Assembly (NCBI GenBank): GCA_007026445.1
Contig: VDMD01000066.1
Span: forward strand, 1 to 64,000
DNA: 64,000 nucleotides
Direction: 5' to 3'
Origin: Schizophyllum amplum
Lineage: Eukaryota; Basidiomycota; Agaricomycetes; Agaricales; Schizophyllaceae
Shown in pieces: positions 1 to 11,722 of this stretch (positions are counted from its first letter, which is position 1; each line of letters starts with the position of its first letter). Position numbers and translations under genes: made by a program. The notes below the pieces were generated by a model. The model made no database searches and was not told the DNA's origin. It was given only the letters and a program-made list of their open reading frames with translations.

Positions 1-1900
1 GGGCCTTGCCAGCTAATGCTATAGGCTCTGCTCCGCGCTACTACATACGTGGAGCAAGGGCAACGTCGGCATATGGCAGAGCACACCGACTTTCCTTGGT
101 ACCCCACGCGAGCGAGCGTCCACGAGCACCCTGGAGCTTGGGGCGGTCGGGCAGTGGATAGGGCACAATTGAGCCTAAGAGCGGCTAAACAGACCTAAGC
201 CGACATAATACCTGCCTAATTGGGCGGCGCGCCTGACATAATTAGGCCATTAGGGGGTCGTACGTCTAATTAGGCTTTTCCGATTTTTCCGACATCTGCT
301 CGATGCGAACATGCGTCACACCTGAATTTACGCGGCCGTTCAAGTGGAGGAGTCAGCACGACTATGCCGAGAATCTCAACGGCCGCCGTCGCGTCCAGCA
401 TAGTGCTGTTCCAGAAGCCATGAGAAGCTAGCTGACCCTTATTAGTCCGTGGGCGCATACGCTCACGGCCGCTCGTCGCAATTATTCAGCACGTCCGAGG
501 CGCTCGGGGGCGCCGCGGGATGACCTCCCAGTCCTCAGCATCCTGTTCATATCCCTCTGGTATGACAGGCAGCTGCGAATATTGAGATAATTTCTGAACA
601 CCTTCCCAAGTATCGAACTCACCGAATCAACATATCATCCAAAGCTTTCGTGGCAAACGAGGCACATCCCACGCTACACACCGACCGCGTCCGACTGCTC
701 GTCACGGTCAAGAAGCGCGCATTGCAGGCATCAGCTATGAGGAGTTCACTGCCCTGTGGCTGCAACACTCCACGTTCTTCTTGAACAACATCCAGCCAAC
801 GAAGAATTTGCTGAGTACGAGCAGGTGCGACTTAGTGGCCGCACAGAAGTGCCGCTTCGCTGAGCACGTCCTGCATATGCACGCAGGCAATGCGGTCAAG
901 AGGCTCACGGCCCTGGGCAGACAATTGTCCATGCTAGTAGTAGAGGTTGATGGCCGCATTGTTCGAGGTCGCGTCGGATGTGTCACCCGTAGTACTTCAC
1001 AATGGTCCTTGATGATCTCTCAGAATACTATCGCATGAAGAGTGCGCTGAATTGGTCGTCCAGGACGAGCTCACGAGCGGCCGCTTCGGCCGCGACAGCC
1101 TGGACCATCGGCACGGCTGGGGGAGGCCAGGAGATCTAAGCAGGGACTATGGAGCCACCTGGCAACAATCCTCTAGTGATTATGCAGCAGCAGCAGAGAA
1201 TAGGACGAGGGTGGCCACTTCCTCCAGCGGGTTGGCAATGATGGCAGGACAAAACGTGACTCGCACAGACTTTCCCACAACTTCATGTCAATCTGTCCAG
1301 ATATTTGAGAGAATATATAGACACTGAGGCCTGAAGACCTATCTCTCACGATAGAAAGGAAAGTCCCCGATATTTTGCGCGAGAGTGTTCGGGCGAGAAT
1401 GGCGAAGACGAGGCTCTGCAAGCTGCATGCAACTACTATATATATTGTGTACAACTTGTTACTATCAAGGGCTAATGGTGTAGCGGATAAGCGCGGGAAC
1501 GGATAGGAATCAACGTGATGAGGACACCCTCTAAGCGTCCCCGGCTCGTGGCTCGCTCGTTCGCATCCCGCGAAAGCCTTTTTATCTCGTTCTTCATACT
1601 GACTGCCAACTGCCGCCAGTCGCCTGATTTCGAGGCTCTCAAATGCTGCTCACGCCCCTTGTTCGGAATTTCTGAATTTGTCTGCAAGTTTTTCCTCCAC
1701 CCAATGGATCGTATCTCGAAATTTTACGATGATACCCCTCTGACGAGCAGTCCAACGAGTCTGGAGCCCAGCTGGACCTGGACCTGCTACGTAAGTACCG
1801 ATTTGGTCTCTGGATTCAAGCGTTCAGCGCTCAGCGCGCAACTTGGCACTGTTTGGCGGGCTGGACCTGGGCTGGATTGAGATTTTTCTTGATCAACGAT
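1..1900. other. Intergenic, no supported gene
   Basis: Only short overlapping ORFs on both strands, with no recognisable domain and no exon chain that could be joined with plausible splice sites. A tRNA-like A-box stretch near 1465 lacks a matching B box. Nothing functional can be supported here. Confidence 0.6.
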
Positions 1901-1944
1901 ATCAGCTCGGTTGTCATGCATTCATGACTCCATGATTCTGGGTC

Positions 1945-2720
1945 GCGGGCGGCGGGCTTGCCTTCCTCTGCGATCTGTTTTCCTTACAGCGTTTGCGCTA
2001 TTCTGCGGAATAGCCGCGCGCGATTGCAACTTGACCTTCCCGGCAAACGCCGCCGCGTGCTGCGGCACGCCGGCGCCAGCGCACTGTTGCGGGCCTTCCG
2101 ACGTCCTTCTACGCTATGTGACTTGAGTTTGTATACACATCTTGGATATCGACCACATTATGCCATATTCTAGCGAATTTTTGTGCCCAAGCTTCGTACC
2201 ACAGACAAAAAACTAGGCAGAGGTCCGGAGGCCTTACCGGCGAAAGCCGAACAGCGTCACGCAATGCACCGACGACGTCGTCGCCGCCTGACGCGCTCTG
2301 CATAGTCTCCAGACGTCTCGTACAACGAGCGGGAGCTCCGGAAAGGTGATTCCTGAACAAGGCGACCCCAAATGCGGCCTTTATATGAGTCACACTGTAA
2401 CTGCACTGTAACTGCTATTCATTGTTCAGTAGACGTCGGAAACTTCGACGTGCACGTCGCGTGCATCGGGGGGCGTCGCGGAGATGACACCACCCTACGG
2501 TGACGCATCTGGCACCAAAGAGTGGTCTATGTTGGGTCTATGTTCAAGATATGTACACAAAACTCAGAGTCAAAGGAAGGGTAACAGTGCGCTGGCGCCG
2601 GCGTGCCGCAGCACGCGGCGGCGTTTGCCGGGAAGCGGTAGCCAAACATGTCAAGCCGCAATCGCGCGCGGCGATTCCGCAAAGCGCTGTCAGTTCTTCC
2701 TTGCTTCCCGCCTTCATCAT
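1945..2720. repeat. Long inverted repeat upstream of F-box gene 1
   Basis: Left arm about 1945-2160 and right arm about 2500-2715 are reverse complements of each other. The core arms 2036-2088 and 2583-2635 match perfectly over 53 bp and are GC rich; similarity outside the core is weaker and gapped. The central spacer is about 340-490 bp. The right arm abuts the start codon of the F-box gene at 2719, so it probably contains that gene's promoter or 5' UTR. It could be a foldback or MITE-type element, or an inverted duplication of promoter DNA. Confidence 0.75.
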
Positions 2721-4655
2721 GAATATCGATGCCGACGTCGCCCGCGTTTCTCGTTCCTTCTACGACAGGCTTCCCGGTGGAGTTTTCGGTGCTTTATGGA
2801 GTGTACGTGCAATTCATGCCGTGTTGTATACTGTCGGACGGCGTTGACTTGTGTGGATTAGACTCCTCCTGTCACTATAGCCGTTCACCGGTCATCCTTG
2901 AACATCAATCATCTTCCCGTCGAAATGCTGCACGAGATCGCCTGTTTACTGGACATGCCGAACCTTGCGACCCTCGTCTGTGTCAACAAACGCTGGCAAG
3001 TCATCGCCGAGGCCATTATATGGCGTGATCTTCCGTCCCTGGTACCACTCCTTCGCCTGCTCGACTCAGACGCGATTTTTGATAAGTCCATGATCGTGGT
3101 ACGCTCTCATCTTTTCTGGCCGTGGATGTCTCTCATCTCGTTTCTAGCCCTTACGTCCACGTACACTGAATTGGGACAGGGTAAATTGTCTTGTAAGTGA
3201 GCTAGCCATCGCATACGTGACTCCTTACCGGACTGTTCATCCTATGCGCATACTCACTCGCTGACAAACATCCTATGTTTGCAGGAACGGAATGGAGATC
3301 TACCAAGCAACCTCTGGAAGGAACATCCCAACCTCGTTCGACTCGCGGCTCATGTCCGGACACTGATTTTACATCCCATGTCGGACTTCAATACAGACTG
3401 CATGCTTGATACCTTCGCTACGCAAGAACGGACGGGGACCTTCACAATGCACTCGGCTTTCAAAGCGACGTCTACTTCGTTGATGAAGGCACACCCTCTC
3501 AAACTTTTCCCTCACTTACGCACTCTCGTAATCGGCACGGCTCTTCGACATGGCTTCCCTGCCAAACTTCTCGTTCCGTTCATCAACGACGGTCTTACCA
3601 CCCTCATCGCTCATTGCCCGGTTAATTATTTTCACCGCATCAACCACTCATCCATCGACAACTTTCACTTCCTCGAACGATCCTTGCGCAGGAATGTAGG
3701 GCAGGATACGATAGCGCCTCAGAGCCTACTATCGCATCCCACCATTAGCGTCATGGCTGGTCGAATCGATTCATTGCATACACTCAAACTGCGCCTCCTC
3801 TGCTCCAAGGACCTGCACGTACTTCTTGCGCCAGGTGCCCACCACCTCCGAACGCTCGACTTGGACATCAGGGTGCTCGCCGACCCCGTCGACTCTTACG
3901 GGCTGCAAGGCTTGCGATCTCTGACTGTCCGAAAGCAGCCGACGGCGTTCGCGTGTGCCCTTATGGGCTCTCCGCATATGGAGGAGATTATATTGCTAGC
4001 AGCGATCATCGTCGACTATAATGCCGTCGCGCAGGTGCTAATGAAGATCCGCCAAGATTGTCGGCACAGTGTTCTGCGTCGCGTATGCATCCGCGAAAAC
4101 GACTACACGATCCGCACAGTTCAGACTTGGTATATCACACGGTCCTGTCTCGCCGCGCTCATGCCCTTCCACAACTTGGTTGAAATCGACATCAGCACCT
4201 CAGGCGAGCTCTCGATGCGGGACGTCGATTGGGCCGCAGTTGTCCCTCGGTGGTGCAGCCTGCGTGTTTTCAAGGTCAAGCAAATCTTCCCCTGGCGCCG
4301 TGAGAGACGTCCTGAAACGGGGGAAGCGCCCTCGCCGGCAACAACGCTTGCCAGCTTGGCAACATTTGCCACCTACTGTCCCTACCTCGAGGAGCTTGGT
4401 TTCCAGCTTCACGCGACAAGCATCCCGACGCTGGCAGGACCTCAGCATGCGCTATCACAGAGCCGCTTGCGCAAGCTGGATGTGGGTCATCGTTCCGGTA
4501 TCAATGCGAACCCTACGCTCGTTGCGGATTTTCTTCACACACTCTTCCCTTCCCTGACAGAAGTCACGGTAGATGCGAAGCGCGCCGACATAGACTCATG
4601 GAACCAAGTCCGCCAGGAGGTGCGGCGTGCAGGTAATGCAGTGCGCCTTCTTTAG
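2719..4655 (+). CDS. F-box/leucine-rich-repeat-like protein (paralogue 1)
   Basis: Four exons: 2719-2802, 2862-3098, 3148-3192 and 3285-4655 (introns 59, 49 and 92 nt), giving about 578 aa. The F-box lies near residues 41-90 (HLPVEMLHEIACLLDMPNL, then WRDLPSLVPLL). The rest is an LRR-like body with repeated L-x-L segments, as in fungal SCF substrate receptors; an adaptor role in ubiquitination is a family inference and no substrate can be named. The exon model is supported by the inverted paralogue ending at 11723: internal exons 2 and 3 are 237 and 45 nt in both genes and all junctions are phase 0. The start was chosen because MN.D.DVARVxRSF is shared by both copies. A 53-bp inverted-repeat arm ends just upstream. 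Confidence 0.82.
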
Positions 4656-5390
4656 TGCGCGTCATACGCGTGCGAGACACAGTGCGTTGCAGCGGTGAGC
4701 AACACGTATTTTCCGACCGTCGTCGCTCAAGCACTCAGTACTCAGTACTCATATATAGACAATGAAATGGAGACTGAAGTCGGTCATTCGTACGCCGTTT
4801 TGTGTAGCGCGTACATCTCCTGGTATCCCGATGTATTGGACTTCGCGGGCCAGTCCTGGACTCTGTATCGTAGCACTGTAAAGTGTCTCGCAATTTATGC
4901 CGGTACATAACCGTCTCCAGTACTTTTGGAACGACGGCCCATCTATAGAAATCGGGACTGCATTGAAGTTGTCAACGTTCACTTCCAGCGGCCTGCCCTC
5001 GAGTGCCCCGCATATGTGGGATAGTTTCTCACGGTGCGTCCCTTGGGCACCTTGTCCGTCGACGGCGGACGCAAGTCGGTCGCTGTCTATGATGGCACCG
5101 AAAAGCATGCAGCAGCATATCGCCTAGAGATCGACCAGTAAAGCAAAATTCCGGCGACGGGGCTACACCAAGCCCCGCCGCGCAATCCACGATGATACGC
5201 GAGGTACACATCGCATATGGACAAAGACTGTGACCCGTACGTGCTCATGTTCTCAATCCTCATTCATCTCTGACACTAGCTACTAGAGACACGTAGCTGG
5301 ACATCTGTATGTTTTCTCTCGTTTGGTATCAATATGATGTGGCTGACCTTAGCCATGCTGCTCGTTGAGGGTCACAGTCACCGTCCTCCT

Positions 5391-5436
5391 GAGTACGTCC
5401 ATCTGCGCTCTATGAGTACGTCCATCTGCGCTCTAT
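5391..5436. repeat. 23-bp perfect tandem duplication
   Basis: Two adjacent identical 23-bp units, 5391-5413 and 5414-5436, each beginning GAGTACGTCC. It is non-coding and reported only as a sequence landmark. Confidence 0.9.
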
Positions 5437-5701
5437 GAATAGGCTCTTTGCTGGCACCTGCGCAGTCTCCGATTTCCTCGAATCCTAATATCCAACATGG
5501 GCAAGGTGCCAGTGGCATCCCGAGATGTTGAATCTGGTTCGTCAAGCTTTACTTGTTCGAGTGCAAGTGCTGATATTGCCTCCTCAGAACATCCCGGACA
5601 ATTCCTGAAATATATCAATGTCGACCTGCGGGCCGGCTCATGCGTCGTGGAAGACTACTTACCATGCCGTGCATTTTGGAAGGTTTCTCCCCACATCATT
5701 A

Positions 5702-6236
5702 GAGTGTATTTGCACCGATAAATACCGGGTTTGTATTGCACACGAAAGCTCGAGATATGTATCGAAAACCGAGTTGCTGAATATATCGTGGTGCCCTACA
5801 ACCAGCGCGAGATGCAATACAAGAGGAGGCCAGTATATATTTTCACAGTAGAATATTTCTTCTCTAATTGTAAGCAACCCCGAGACCATCTGCCGTTCTG
5901 GCAGAGGGCCCGCTTGAGGGCGTCGCGTCCGCGGAAGCTCTCCGTGGCCTCACGCACGGAGACACCTTCACCATCCCCTTGAAGTAGCCCTAGATGCCCT
6001 TCCATACGGTGTTGCCCACGGTACGAGTACCGGCTGATGGTGGCAGCGCCGCGCTTGCGCCACGGCTGCATGGCGCGACGAGCTCAATATATACTACGAG
6101 GCCTCGAAATAACATTTTGAGGCCATCGTTCACACTGAGCGACTGCTGGAGTTCGTCCATATTGCATTTCGCGTATATTAGTACAAGAGGCAAAATTCAG
6201 TTGAGAAACCCGGTATATCTCGGTGCAAATACACTC
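5702..6236. mobile_element. MITE-like element with TIRs and TA flanks
   Basis: A 535-bp segment whose ends are inverted: the left end starts GAGTGTATTTGCACCG and the right end is its reverse complement. Similarity continues inward to the ACCGGGTTT motif, about 33 bp with a few mismatches. TA dinucleotides flank both ends (5700-5701 and 6237-6238), as expected from Tc1/mariner-type integration. A weaker internal inverted match (GCGCGAGATGCAATAC against ACGCGAAATGCAATAT) suggests longer, decayed TIRs. No transposase ORF is present, so it would be non-autonomous. Confidence 0.65.
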
Positions 6237-6975
6237 TATTGGAAGGATATCTTTACATGCATGCGCTAGTCCCATCAATGGGACTCTCTACTTAACTACT
6301 CTATATCGAGGTTGTCAGACCTCGGCGACCTCGCGCATCCGAATGGATGCGCTCGACATCGGTCCCGTCCTGCTTCGCGCAGGACAGCATCGCTTAAGCA
6401 GCCAGGACTGGCTTCAGTTGTGACTCCTTCCGCATCATGGAAGACATCTCCTCGTTGGGTATATCTTGTCCATGGTGCGTCAGCACCGCATCTCCCTTGG
6501 CCTTGCAAAGAGCTTGGAGGAAGATGCGGTGTTGTCTGTCTGTACGATTTATATTTTCGTCACGCTTGCATCGCACAGCATAAGTAAGACTATCGCGCGC
6601 AGGCTTGAGCATCTATGTGCACTCTATAATATCTGGATAGCTCAACCAAGATTTATAATCGTGAGCTCGGCGAGTCACTGTCCTGTCAGCCTACCGTTAT
6701 ATTGCGCTGGTACGACAGGCGCTCGAGCTCGGAGCTCCTCGTTGTCCTCTCTGCCGCCGTAAAGATATTGTTCGCGTTCGTTTCACTGCATGGCTGGTGC
6801 CAGCCTATTCGTAGGAATCAGCCGCGAAGGCCGGTCGGAGAATGTATTTGTTCGGAATTCGTCTATCTAATAAGCACAAAACTTCAATGAAGGTGTAGGC
6901 GAAGTATGTGCAACCATCCGTTCGTATGCGGACACCATCGTCCATGTGAATGATTCGCCTAAGACTCTGGGGAGA

Positions 6976-9058
6976 TCAACCCGGAACCACCCTGTTCTTC
7001 GTCTTCGAGAGGCTCGCGACCGTCTCGTCGTCGACACCGAAGTGCATCTTGACAATTTCGGGAGGCGTCAACGCAAGCCACTGCGTGAGACTGATATCCT
7101 CGAACTCGGCTGCAACTTATGTCAGCGATGACGTGCAGAAAGAAACATGCTATTTAGCGTACCAGAATCTGTGACCTCCAGGAAGCGAGCGGTCGTGTTT
7201 CCGATGTTTTCGATGTAGTGGCCTTGAATACACATGAGCTAGCGTCATGTGTAGTTCCAAGGAAGACTCACCAGAGCTGATGGGCGCGTAGCCGACATCG
7301 CCCGGGGACATATCGTAGGTGCGCGCGGCAACCTCCTGTAGTCGAGGCATGAGCACAGGCCCACCATAAGCCAGTGCCCAGCAACTTACCGTGAACACCG
7401 AGAACCTGCAGTTGCCCTCGATGAAGAAGCTCCACTCGTCGGCTGTCGTGTGCCAGTGCAGCTCGCGCATCGCACCGGGCTCGAGGACGACTTCGGCTGC
7501 AGCGAAGTCCTTCGCGGCCTTGAACGTTGAGGAGTCAACCGTCTTGACCTTCCCGCCGTCGAACTCCTCGTAGGGCTGCTCAGACCAGGGGAAGACGAAA
7601 GGCTCCGGAATCTGACCCTGTGGGCTGTCGGGGGCCACAGTGTCGGAGGGCATGGCCTGTTGGGAATTGATAAGCCAGTATGCGGGATGCTAGACCTCAC
7701 AACTCACCTCTCCAGGGAAGATATAAAGCTGCTTGGACGGGGCGTTCGACCATTTGTCAGAGCCCTGAACACCGAAGTTCTTCTGCAGGACACCAAAGGG
7801 AATGTGCGAGAGCCCTGCGCCAGTTGCTTTAGTTATATTAAGGCAGGCATGGCTGATCGCTCACAGTCGGTTATATGGAACGTCTTGGCGGCATCGAAGA
7901 GGCCCGTCTTGAAAATTAGGACAAACTCAGAGGGACCGTCACCGCTATATGCCGGTGAGGGAAAGTTCGAGCAGACATCGAGAGGTCGAGACGTACGTAG
8001 CTTGCAAATGGTGGCCTAGACATGAATGATCAGACCTTCTATGGTGTAACACAAGAAGTGTACAACTCACCGACACCAGTTGGGAAGTACCACAAGTCGC
8101 CCGTTTTCTGTGTATGGATGAGTGGCGATGAAAGACATAGATATAATCGGCGAACCGCGGTGCCGAAGTAGTTCCTGCCCTGCTGGTCGACGGCGGAGAT
8201 CTGCGTCTCGCCCTGTTATCGCAGATAAGACGAACGACACGCTGGCGAGGAGACCACTCATACCGCCAGAACATAGACCCATTCCGCGATACTATGCCAG
8301 TGCAGCTCGCGTACTGCGCCCGGCTCCAGATGGACTGTTGCGCGCACATGAGCCATGTACCCAGGGTCGATACAAGCAGCCACATACTATTGGCACCGGC
8401 CATTTCTGCGAACGCGTGAGAACGTATGTCGTGACGGGCGTGGGAGTCAGCTTACCGTCACCGAGAGGCATGACCAGCTCGTCCTCGTAACGCACCCAGC
8501 CGCCACTGAGGAGGCGCATGGGGCTGAGCGACAGTGACCATTTCCCCGAGCCGACAGAGCCAAAGTCAGTGCTGGGTGGTGCTACAGGAAGCTCAGAACA
8601 GAAGGTACCAGAAAGGTGGCGTCAATCGTACCGAGGAGGTCAGGATTCTGGAAATCGATCTCGGGATTCGAAGGCCCAGAAAATGGCGCTGTTTGCAACG
8701 GTGTCAATATCGCGTACATGGAATTCCCAAGCGACTGCTCACCTCCTAGCGCGCCCCTAACGGGCTCCACTGTGGATGCAGGAGCAGAGGGATCCCATTC
8801 GGCACCGTTGCCCGCAGTTGGCACTGGGTCGACCGTAGCAGTGACCGGAGTGATACTGCCATCCTCGGCAGCTATCGTCGGTGTGGGCGCCTCAGAGGAC
8901 GACGCCGCGACAGACAGGCTCAAAGACGCGGACGCCGATGCCGAGAAAGCCGAGTCCGACACGGACGCGGACGAGGCCGGGAAAGCAGAGTCACTGGCTG
9001 CGGGAGCAGCAAGAGCGCTGCTCGCAAGCAGGAGACTTATGCCGAAGGGAAGGATCAT
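6976..9058 (-). CDS. Oxalate decarboxylase, bicupin, secreted
   Basis: Oxalate decarboxylase-type enzyme (oxalate to formate and CO2, Mn-dependent in characterised relatives). About 14 small exons assemble to roughly 470 aa; the first three are 9058-8743, 8688-8632 and 8581 onward, and the stop is at 6978-6976. An N-terminal signal peptide (residues 1-18, MILPFGISLLLASSALAA) is followed by an unusually Ser/Ala-rich linker to about residue 60. Cupin 1 carries RELHWHSIAEW (metal ligands about H184, H186 and E191) and a conserved His near 229. Cupin 2 carries RELHWHTTADEW (about H363, H365 and E370) and GHYIEN (H408). The C-terminus has the family signature LTQWLALTPPE. Both metal sites look intact. 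White-rot and brown-rot fungi use such enzymes to control extracellular oxalate. Oxalate oxidase activity cannot be excluded from sequence. Confidence 0.88.
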
Positions 9059-9126
9059 GCTGAATGCAAGGGAGCGGGCGGGAATAAGACCGTCGCTTGA
9101 AGAAAGGAGTGCCGTACCATTGGTGG

Positions 9127-9134
9127 TTTATATA
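9127..9134 (-). promoter_or_regulatory. TATA box of oxalate decarboxylase gene
   Basis: On the minus strand the context reads GGAGTATATAAACC, about 70 bp upstream of the ATG at 9058. This is a usual TATA-to-ATG spacing for a short fungal 5' UTR. Confidence 0.6.
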
Positions 9135-11722
9135 CTCCCAAGTTGCGACCATGCGTGCGAGTGAGATTGGTGACGAGTGGTTCGAAGACTAGCAGTGGCA
9201 TCCTGTGTGAGCGCCCAGATCAATATGCGTTGTCGTGTGTATAGTACCACCATGGAGCGGCTACTGTGCCTTCCCTAGCCAGGTACGTGCTTCCGTGGCA
9301 TCTGGCCAGACCACTAAACCAAGGTGAGATCCATGTGAATGAGAGCCCTGTGGTGATTCAGGACACGAAACATCGAGCAAATGGGTGGATATGAGATCTG
9401 ATGCGGTACGGCATCCGTATATCGCGCCACAGCTCATTCGACTCGCGACTCGCGACCCGCAACGGCGAGAACGTACTAGGGCTTTGCTGCAATGAGACTT
9501 GGAATCAAGCTGACGGATATGCATGGCACACGCAGAGCTAGGGAAGAGTTTCCTGTGGATGTGAGTGCCCTAAGAGGGGGCAGTTAAGTAGCAGAACATG
9601 GAATCCAAGTTCAACTTTGCAATGACGGTGACTCGTGAGAGACTGTTTGGTCATGCTTGAGGCTCCCACGGTTCCTTTTCGCACGAGCGGCCAAGACAGT
9701 AAGTACTTAAACGTGTTCAGTCAGTTCAGTGGCCTACATCAAATGATGGCAAGGTCCTGGACTTGCCATTATGCGATCTCTCAGGCTTGCTCTTATACAG
9801 GATTCTGGCTATAGGACGTCTCTCCTCTGCCCAAAATGACGCCAATCTCAGGGCAGACGAACAGCAGAAGTCGGCACCGGGGTACTGCTCGCAAGCGCAC
9901 CACTCAGAGCACGTCATCTTCTTTCACCTCAGGCATCTTCCAATCTCTCGCCTTTCCATGCGCTGCAGAAGCTGCCTGCGACAGACGGGTGAAAGTTATT
10001 CACGTTCTCTCACTTCTCCGGAAACCCAGGCGCCTCCCGACACAAGCGATCCATTGACCACGCGCTCCTACGCGATTCAAGAGCGATTTGAACTTAATAT
10101 ACTCGCAGGACTTAGCAAAACGCCATCGCATGCGAGCATAACGTGAATGGTACTCGAGCCATAGGAGCACGAACGCACGACGAGTGGGTTTGAGTATCCG
10201 TCACCTCCTGTGCCATGAAATGATGACAAGACATCTTCAGAGCAGACATTTTCAAGATCTCTGGGCGCTGAGCGCTGGCCGTTGCTGCATTCTACCCTTA
10301 CAGATTACACTCAGCAGGCTCAGTACGGAACATAACATGCGCGCCACCCGCCAGCTGGCAATCAGCCGTGGGAGTACGCAACGCTCTATCTCATAGCATG
10401 CCCCAGATCTCAACTTGATCTCAACGTGGCAGGACAAGAACTTGTCGGGGGTCGCTCTCGCCGGTGAAGATGACTGCAGGCGGGCAAAGGCCAAGTGGCT
10501 TGCTGCGCACGCACACCGATGGGTCAGCATCGGTCGCTCATGCTAATCGTACAAAGTTTTGGTCGTGCAAGCAGTACGTACATCGTACGCCTGTGATGCG
10601 TCCCAGGACTACGTTTAGCGATGGAGCTGCCACTTCAGCGGCCTGGACGTTTATAAGAGTGCGGATAAGCATAGTGATGCTTCAATAAGTCGAAGAGACC
10701 GGTGCGTGCCACACTCGTCCACCGTCTATGATCTTCTGGCCCTTCTCGCTCTCGCTCCGATACTTAGTAGCATCCCCTCCTCCTGGCAGCCTGCGCACCA
10801 CTGGCACGCTCGCCGTTCTTGCGCCTCTCAACCCGGACGAGAACGAAAAGTCTTTGGGTAGAGCGTGTCCAACTTCATCAAGGTCAGCACGAGCTGACAG
10901 AGGACCAATGGCAATCGGTTTGTCGGGCCAGGAGCGCGTTATGAGAAGGACACGTCGCCCGCAAGCAGTGCGCGGAACAGCCGGCGCGCAAGCGCCAGGA
11001 CACGGCGACTTCCGCGGACAACCTTAGGTCGACGACGTCTAGTTGTCAGATTTTTGACTTGTTAGAGAGCAAGGGGATTCCATGCTCTCCACAAACCACA
11101 TTGACGTCTCCCACATCTGTTATATTCCGTATGGACAAGAAAAAGCGCAAAAAGGACATAGCAAGGTACGAACGCCCGAGAAGCCATATGGGGAACCCGT
11201 AGCCGCAGCACAGACACGTGGATTTCTACCCGCACGCTCCTACCACTGCTCCACCGGTCCTTGATACTGAAGTGATGTGTACACTCTACTTATAGCCATG
11301 TCCTCGGAGCAATGTAAAGCTCGCTGTCGCAGAATTCAGACCGATAGTCGCGTCGGTCTGGCGATGTAGGCATAATTCGTCGCGATTGAAAGATGAAGAT
11401 GAGCATGGAAGATTGAGCCTCGCAGCTCGCAGTTTGACAGTCACGATCCTGTTGAACGAACGTGCGCCGCTCTATGCATGTCAAAGAAAGTCGTGATGCG
11501 CTTTACAGTGTTACAATACAACATCAAGTTGCCAGCGACATGCAGCACGTGAGGGTATTGGAATGAACACGATGCGTATACCATGTACAGATAAAGAGTG
11601 AAATCTGGCTGAGAGAGCAATAAGTGACTGATTCAGAGCGGACGACGGTCGCGAAGTAGACGTTGCTCACCGTTACAAGACTGCATGCTCCCGAGGAAAT
11701 CATGGGCACTAGTCGAGGTGCA
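9135..11722. other. Intergenic, no supported gene
   Basis: No ORF here shows a domain, a paralogue in the window or a convincing exon chain. A TATA-like TTTATAAG occurs near 10650, ahead of an undistinguished ORF at 10728-11027. The stretch presumably holds the upstream region of the oxalate decarboxylase gene and the 3' flank of F-box gene 2. Confidence 0.5.

Larger units (their letters stand above)
4656..6975. other. Intergenic with repeats
   Basis: Between the stop of F-box gene 1 and the 3' end of the oxalate decarboxylase. ORFs are short and show no domain. It contains a 23-bp perfect tandem duplication at 5391-5436 and the MITE-like element at 5702-6236, listed separately. I see no other gene. 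Confidence 0.55.

Noticed and set aside
1465..1510. tRNA-like 5' half (TGGTGTAGCGGATAA)
   Set aside because: An A-box-like motif is present but there is no B box GGTTCRANYCC downstream and no acceptor-stem pairing.
10728..11027. 99-codon ORF after a TATA-like motif
   Set aside because: Arg/Pro-rich composition, no domain, no introns and no conservation within the window.
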